In this document: positions 60,195-64,000 of the stretch, one piece after another
How positions within the stretch are numbered: position 1 is the first letter of the stretch
Layout of the letters: every line of letters starts with the position of its first letter
Source: Pedobacter kyungheensis
Lineage (GTDB): Bacteria; Bacteroidota; Bacteroidia; Sphingobacteriales; Sphingobacteriaceae
Direction: 5' to 3'
DNA: 64,000 nucleotides
Assembly (NCBI RefSeq): GCF_000812965.1
Contig: NZ_JSYN01000017.1
Location: forward strand, 62,001 to 126,000
Position numbers and translations under genes: made by a program
Notes under the pieces: model-generated
Told to the model about the DNA's origin: nothing
Seen by the model: only the letters and a program-made list of their open reading frames with translations
Database searches by the model: none

Positions 60195-60450
60195 CGGTTC
60201 ATTGGTTCATTTGCCATTGGTAACTGCAAGTTGTATACTGGTTAACCGGTTAATTGTTTAAATCGGTTAATTGTACCTTCTACTCAATCCATCCTCCTGG
60301 TTCGATAGCTATCGGACTTGTTCCGGGATCAAATATCGATAGGTTCATTTAAAACTGTAAACTTTAAATTGACAACTATATATTGGCAATTGGTCGTTTG
60401 TTGATTGGTTTTTAATAGATCGGAACGTAATTATATCGCTAAAATCTATC
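60195..60450. other. Repeat-rich gap upstream of the toxin-antitoxin pair
   Basis: No gene is seen. It holds decayed relatives of the 66-bp unit (GGTTAACCGGTTAATTG near 60240), GGTTCATTGGTTCATT words also found near 47295 and 34290, and a perfect 12-base palindrome CGATAGCTATCG at 60303-60314. Confidence 0.5.
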
Positions 60451-60481
60451 TTGACAACTTGACAAGTTTTGTTTATATTTG
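60451..60481 (+). promoter_or_regulatory. Promoter and operator of the toxin-antitoxin operon
   Basis: TATATTTG at 60474-60481 matches TAnnTTTG; TTGAC at 60451 is a good -33 element (20-base spacer). The sequence TTGACAAC-TTGACAAG is a tandem 8-base direct repeat overlapping the -33 region, and its second half is the palindrome ACTTGACAAGT. Autorepression by the antitoxin is the likely purpose. Confidence 0.5.
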
Positions 60482-60499
60482 ATTCTAAAATAATTAGCG

Positions 60500-60736
60500 A
60501 TGAAAACAATGTCGGTTGGAGAATTTAAAGCGCACTTTTCTGAAGTATTGGAAGATGTTAAGGCAGGTATTGGTATTGCTGTAACTTATGGAAGAAAAAA
60601 GGAAGTTATTGGTTACTTTGTTCCTGATTTAGAAAAAAATAATGGTGAACGCAAGATCGGTATGCTTGATGGAAAGGCTGAAGTAATATTTAAAGACGAT
60701 TTCGAAATGACTGAAGAGGAGTTTTTAGGACTATGA
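60500..60736 (+). CDS. Phd/YefM-family antitoxin
   Basis: A 78-residue antitoxin. The N-terminal MKTMSVGEFKAHFSEVLEDVKAG and VTYGRKKEVIGYFVP show the Phd/YefM DNA-binding fold, in which the dimer binds its own promoter. The acidic C-terminus (KDDFEMTEEEFLGL) should wrap around the toxin. Its stop overlaps the toxin start (ATGA), the standard coupling of such pairs. Confidence 0.9.
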   Translation: MKTMSVGEFKAHFSEVLEDVKAGIGIAVTYGRKKEVIGYFVPDLEKNNGERKIGMLDGKAEVIFKDDFEMTEEEFLGL

Positions 60737-61131
60737 TTTACTTGTTAGATACTCACATATTAATTTGGTCGTTAATGTATTCTTCTAAGCTCTCTGATAA
60801 CTGCTTAGAAATTTTAAAAAATAAAAAAAACACAATATTTGTAAGTGCTATAAGTTTTTGGGAAATATCTTTAAAACATTCTTTAAATAAATTGGAAATT
60901 TTAGGATTGATGCCCGATGTCTTTCCTGAACTCGCAATTAAGGCGGGGTATGAGCTTCTGCCTTTACTGCCAAATGAGGTAGCTAATTACCATCACTTAA
61001 AAGCTACATGGCATAAAGATCCTTTTGATAGGATGTTAATATGGCAGGCGATTCAAAAAAATATCACCTTAATTACTAAAGACGAAAATATTAACAAATA
61101 TCAATCAGCAGGCTTAAAGGTGGTTTGGTAA
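60733..61131 (+). CDS. PIN-domain toxin (VapC-like)
   Basis: A 132-residue ribonuclease toxin. Acidic PIN residues are in MIYLLDTHILIW (D6), SFWEISLK (E), KDPFDRMLIWQA (two D) and ITKDENI (D), so the metal site is complete. The form with KDPFDRML belongs to the PIN family usually paired with Phd/YefM antitoxins. Such toxins cut tRNA or rRNA. The pair lies between the dCMP deaminase gene and guaA and has its own promoter, as expected for a mobile insertion. Confidence 0.92.
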   Translation: MIYLLDTHILIWSLMYSSKLSDNCLEILKNKKNTIFVSAISFWEISLKHSLNKLEILGLMPDVFPELAIKAGYELLPLLPNEVANYHHLKATWHKDPFDRMLIWQAIQKNITLITKDENINKYQSAGLKVVW

Positions 61132-61269
61132 TTACTTTCATTGGTTAACTAGTGGTTAATTAGTGCCGAACACCTCAAATTAAATGCTCATCTCCATGCC
61201 CTTTGCTGGAAACCCTTTGCTCGCTCTAAAAATCTCAAATCTACCGTCTCAAATCTCATATCTAATTGG

Positions 61270-61277
61270 TACCTTTG
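61270..61277 (+). promoter_or_regulatory. -7 promoter element of guaA (leaderless)
   Basis: TACCTTTG matches TAnnTTTG with only three bases between its G and the ATG at 61281. Confidence 0.55.
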
Positions 61278-61280
61278 CGG

Positions 61281-62810
61281 ATGCAAGAAAAAATCATTAT
61301 CGTCGATTTTGGTTCGCAGTTTACACAACTCATTGCCCGCAGGGTTCGCGAACTAAATATTTACTGTGAAATATATCCATACAACAATCTTCCTGAGATT
61401 AGCCCCGATGTAAAAGGGATCATCTTTTCAGGTAGTCCATACTCTGTTCGTCAGGAAGATGCCCCTCAAATCGATTTATCGAAATACCATTTAAAATACC
61501 CCTTACTGGCTGTTTGTTATGGTGCACAATACATTGCACAACACTCAGGTGGCGATGTACAGCCTTCTTCAACACGTGAGTACGGCCGTGCAAACCTTAA
61601 CTTCGTTAACCAGGAAAACAAATTATTTAAAGGCATTAACATCGATTCGCAGGTATGGATGAGCCATGGCGATACGATTACCAGCATTCCTGATAATTTT
61701 GAACTGATTGCCAGTACCGATAGTGTAAGGGTTGCTGCTTACCACATTAAAGATTCTGATACCTATGCCATTCAGTTTCACCCTGAGGTAACGCACAGTA
61801 TCGACGGAAAGATTCTTTTAGAAAACTTCCTTGTAGATATTTGTGGTTGCAGCCAGGACTGGACCTCGGCAGCTTTTGTTGAAACTACTATTGCCGATAT
61901 TAAAGCTACCGTAGGTAACGATAAGGTTGTTTTAGCCCTTTCGGGTGGTGTAGATAGCAGCGTTGCCGCAGTATTATTGCATAAAGCTATAGGTACAAAC
62001 CTACACTGTATATTTGTGGATAATGGTTTATTGCGTAAAAACGAATATGAAAGTGTTTTAGAACAATACAAAGATTTTGGTCTGAACATTAAAGGTGTTG
62101 ATGCAAAAGATAAATTTTTAAGCCAGCTGGCTGGTGTTGAAGATCCGGAGCAAAAACGTAAAATCATCGGTCGTGTATTTATCGAAGTATTCGATGAAGA
62201 ATCGCACTTAATACAAGATGTAAAATGGCTGGCTCAAGGTACTATTTATCCTGATATCATCGAATCGGTATCGGTAAAAGGCCCGTCGGCTACAATTAAG
62301 TCGCACCACAACGTGGGTGGCTTGCCAGATTTCATGAAACTTAAAGTAGTAGAGCCACTTAAAACTTTGTTTAAAGATGAAGTAAGAAGAGTAGGTACTG
62401 CCTTAGGTTTAGAATCATTTATTTTAGGTCGTCACCCTTTCCCTGGACCAGGTTTAGGTATCCGTATCATTGGTGAAGTTACTGCCGAAAAAGTGGCTAT
62501 TTTACAGGATGCCGATAAAATTTATATCGATAACCTGAAAGAAGCAGGGCTATACGATAAAGTTTGGCAGGCAGGAGCAATCTTTTTGCCGGTGAGATCG
62601 GTTGGTGTAATGGGCGATGAGCGTACTTACGAAAACGTAATTGCTTTAAGAGCGGTAGAATCGCTTGATGGTATGACTGCCGATTGGTGCCACTTACCTT
62701 ATCCGGTATTGGCTAAAATTTCGAACGAGATCATCAACAAGGTGAAAGGTATTAACAGGGTGGTATATGATATCAGCTCTAAACCACCGGCAACTATTGA
62801 GTGGGAATAG
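61281..62810 (+). CDS. guaA: GMP synthase (glutamine-hydrolysing)
   Basis: Converts XMP to GMP. The ATG at 61281 ([25 protein letters not shown]) gives 509 residues; a TTG five codons earlier lies in the promoter. The glutaminase domain (1-190) has nucleophile Cys in [12 protein letters not shown] and HPE in [10 protein letters not shown]; the PP-loop is [16 protein letters not shown], and the C-terminal dimerisation domain has [19 protein letters not shown] and the final PPATIEWE. All catalytic parts intact. An AT-rich CTCAAATCTCATATCTAA repeat precedes the promoter. Confidence 0.97.
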   Translation: MQEKIIIVDFGSQFTQLIARRVRELNIYCEIYPYNNLPEISPDVKGIIFSGSPYSVRQEDAPQIDLSKYHLKYPLLAVCYGAQYIAQHSGGDVQPSSTREYGRANLNFVNQENKLFKGINIDSQVWMSHGDTITSIPDNFELIASTDSVRVAAYHIKDSDTYAIQFHPEVTHSIDGKILLENFLVDICGCSQDWTSAAFVETTIADIKATVGNDKVVLALSGGVDSSVAAVLLHKAIGTNLHCIFVDNGLLRKNEYESVLEQYKDFGLNIKGVDAKDKFLSQLAGVEDPEQKRKIIGRVFIEVFDEESHLIQDVKWLAQGTIYPDIIESVSVKGPSATIKSHHNVGGLPDFMKLKVVEPLKTLFKDEVRRVGTALGLESFILGRHPFPGPGLGIRIIGEVTAEKVAILQDADKIYIDNLKEAGLYDKVWQAGAIFLPVRSVGVMGDERTYENVIALRAVESLDGMTADWCHLPYPVLAKISNEIINKVKGINRVVYDISSKPPATIEWE

Positions 62811-62922
62811 TGTTTAATTTTGAGTCCTGAGTTTATAATCGGGAGTCTTTATTTAAAAAAATAGGCTTATGCTGGCAAGGTGGAATAAACTTTGCTGGCA
62901 TATTTTGTTAAAAACGATAGGT

Positions 62923-64000
62923 ATGAATTTCAAAAAGGTTTATGGATTACTGGTTTGGTCTGTGTTGGTTTTAGCGGCATGTTCGCCTAAAATTAAAACC
63001 CCTAAACCTGAGCCGGCTAAACCTGTTGAGAAAGAAAAACCTGTTGAGAAAAAGCCGGTTAAAAAGTTTGCACAAGGTGCCAGTGTTTCTTTACTGGTTC
63101 CCTTTAAGTTAAGCGAACTGAATTTAAAAACGGCTACCAAAGCAGAGATTGAAAAATATGCCATGCCCATCGATTTTTACCAGGGCTTTAAACTGGGTTT
63201 AGATTCGGCAGCTGCTCAAGGTCTAAATTTCAAGCTCAATGTTTTTGATACGGATGATGACAATGCACATATTGCTACCGTTTTGAGAAACGAACGTTTT
63301 AAGCAAAGTAATTTAATTATAGGTCCTGTTTTTCCGGATGGCTTGAAATTTATCTCCAACTATTCGAAAGAGAACAATGCACTGGTAGTATCTCCGCTGG
63401 CGGCTTCGCAACCTGCAGATTTTAACAACCCGAACCTGATTTCTATTGTAAACAATATCGATTTGCACGCGAAAAAGATCGGGGCCTACATTGCCAAAAA
63501 CTTTAATCCAACCAATACCATTGTGGTGCTCATCAATCCGCGGAAAACAGAAGATGAGCAATTTGCAGCACCCATCAGAAGCTATTTTCAGGGCAATACC
63601 AAATTCATTGTGCAGGAGTATGCTTCGGCCTATGCTTTCGAAACTAAGATGATTAAGGGCAAACAATATGCAGTTGTGGTAACTTCATCTGATCGTGCTT
63701 TTGTGCTGCCTACTATCGAAAAACTGTACAAGCTAAAACATCTTCCGGCAGGTGGCTATAACATTTCACTATTCGGGCATCCAAACTGGGTAAAACAAAA
63801 CTACCCGACTGATAAAATGCAGGATTTGAATACCATTATCAGCTCATCTTACAAAATCGATTATAAAAACAGTGCGGTAACTACCTTTATTAAAAAATAT
63901 CGTTTCCAATATGGTTTCGAACCGGGCGAATACGCCTTTAAAGGTTTTGATATTGGCTATTATTTTGGCCGCTTATTAACCACTTATGGCGAAGATTATA
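62923..64000 (+). CDS. Periplasmic-binding-protein-like lipoprotein (partial, runs off the window)
   Basis: An open frame to the window end, at least 359 codons. It starts MNFKKVYGLLVWSVLVLAAC, a lipoprotein signal with Cys at 20; an in-frame ATG 18 codons upstream would spoil the signal. A Pro/Lys/Glu linker with repeated KPVEK precedes a domain reading SVSLLVPFKLSELN...FYQGFKLGLDSAAAQGLNFKLNVFDTDDD...LIIGPVFPDGLKFISNYSKENNALVVSP, which fits the type I ligand-binding fold seen in LysM-associated lipoproteins of Bacteroidota. The ligand is unknown and the C-terminus is missing. Confidence 0.8.
   Translation, partial: MNFKKVYGLLVWSVLVLAACSPKIKTPKPEPAKPVEKEKPVEKKPVKKFAQGASVSLLVPFKLSELNLKTATKAEIEKYAMPIDFYQGFKLGLDSAAAQGLNFKLNVFDTDDDNAHIATVLRNERFKQSNLIIGPVFPDGLKFISNYSKENNALVVSPLAASQPADFNNPNLISIVNNIDLHAKKIGAYIAKNFNPTNTIVVLINPRKTEDEQFAAPIRSYFQGNTKFIVQEYASAYAFETKMIKGKQYAVVVTSSDRAFVLPTIEKLYKLKHLPAGGYNISLFGHPNWVKQNYPTDKMQDLNTIISSSYKIDYKNSAVTTFIKKYRFQYGFEPGEYAFKGFDIGYYFGRLLTTYGEDY

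Noticed and set aside
61184..61369. Open frame spanning the guaA promoter and start
   Set aside because: It overlaps the guaA promoter and N-terminus in another frame and shows no coding character.
61778..62167. 129-codon antisense frame within guaA
   Set aside because: guaA is unambiguous here; the frame is a by-product of its codon usage.
1..64000. tRNA, rRNA or riboswitch genes
   Set aside because: No cloverleaf, rRNA block or known riboswitch core was recognised in any intergenic gap; a covariance-model scan would be needed to exclude small RNAs.

Overview
The window looks like chromosome of a Bacteroidota species close to Pedobacter (Sphingobacteriaceae). The basis is the protein families (two TonB-dependent-type outer-membrane receptors, PorT and PorG of the type IX secretion system, a type IX C-terminal sorting domain protein, the nadK-porG-uppS-bamA-skp-skp-murI order), the moderate-to-low GC, few Shine-Dalgarno sequences, and a dozen matches to the Bacteroidota -7 promoter element TAnnTTTG. 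No rRNA, tRNA, CRISPR array, prophage or integron was seen. The genus is inferred from general resemblance; no search was run.

Layout. 1-5763: a TetR regulator, a secreted repeat-type protein, a Fic AMP-transferase, an ABC-2 exporter pair and carA. 6086-8788: panB, an RluA-type pseudouridine synthase and two small lipoproteins separated by a REP-like inverted repeat. 8892-12983: a two-component system, a class III aminotransferase and a LytTR response regulator. 13275-17571: an AT-rich cassette of a 69-residue exported two-cysteine peptide, an outer-membrane beta-barrel receptor, a membrane-anchored thioredoxin-like protein (CSVC) and a beta-propeller lipoprotein; a two-turn direct repeat matching a LytTR site lies in the divergent promoter region. 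17661-25040: an ECF sigma / anti-sigma / Spy-like operon, split transketolase, Bcp peroxiredoxin, an M23 peptidase with a FAH-family hydrolase, and a miniature type IX cargo protein. 25221-33254: Kup potassium transporter coupled to a 52-residue membrane protein, a RAYT transposase whose coding region contains its own REP palindrome pair, an amino-acid permease, a Bcr/CflA transporter and an M3 oligopeptidase. 33348-47285: housekeeping and envelope genes (ubiA, engB, ubiE-porT, an SDR, yqeY, hydrolase-CBS-nadK-porG-uppS-bamA-skp-skp, murI). 47286-47975: two unrelated tandem-repeat arrays (4 x 42 bp and 4 x 66 bp). 47976-54824: a four-gene operon (receptor, DUF4876-like lipoprotein, DUF6850-like barrel, di-haem peroxidase). 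55036-64000: a long PurF-like amidotransferase, a repeat-rich gap, LysE, an FHS-type sugar transporter, dCMP deaminase, a Phd/PIN toxin-antitoxin pair, guaA and the start of a periplasmic-binding-protein-like lipoprotein.

The most promising system is the peptide cassette with its LytTR regulator: an exported cysteine peptide, a likely redox partner, an outer-membrane channel-like receptor and a surface or periplasmic propeller lipoprotein. Next are the RAYT gene carrying its own REP pair in frame, and promoters placed so close to start codons that the transcripts should be leaderless (guaA, engB, the aminotransferase, probably fic). Intergenic DNA is unusually rich in several dispersed palindromic repeat families.
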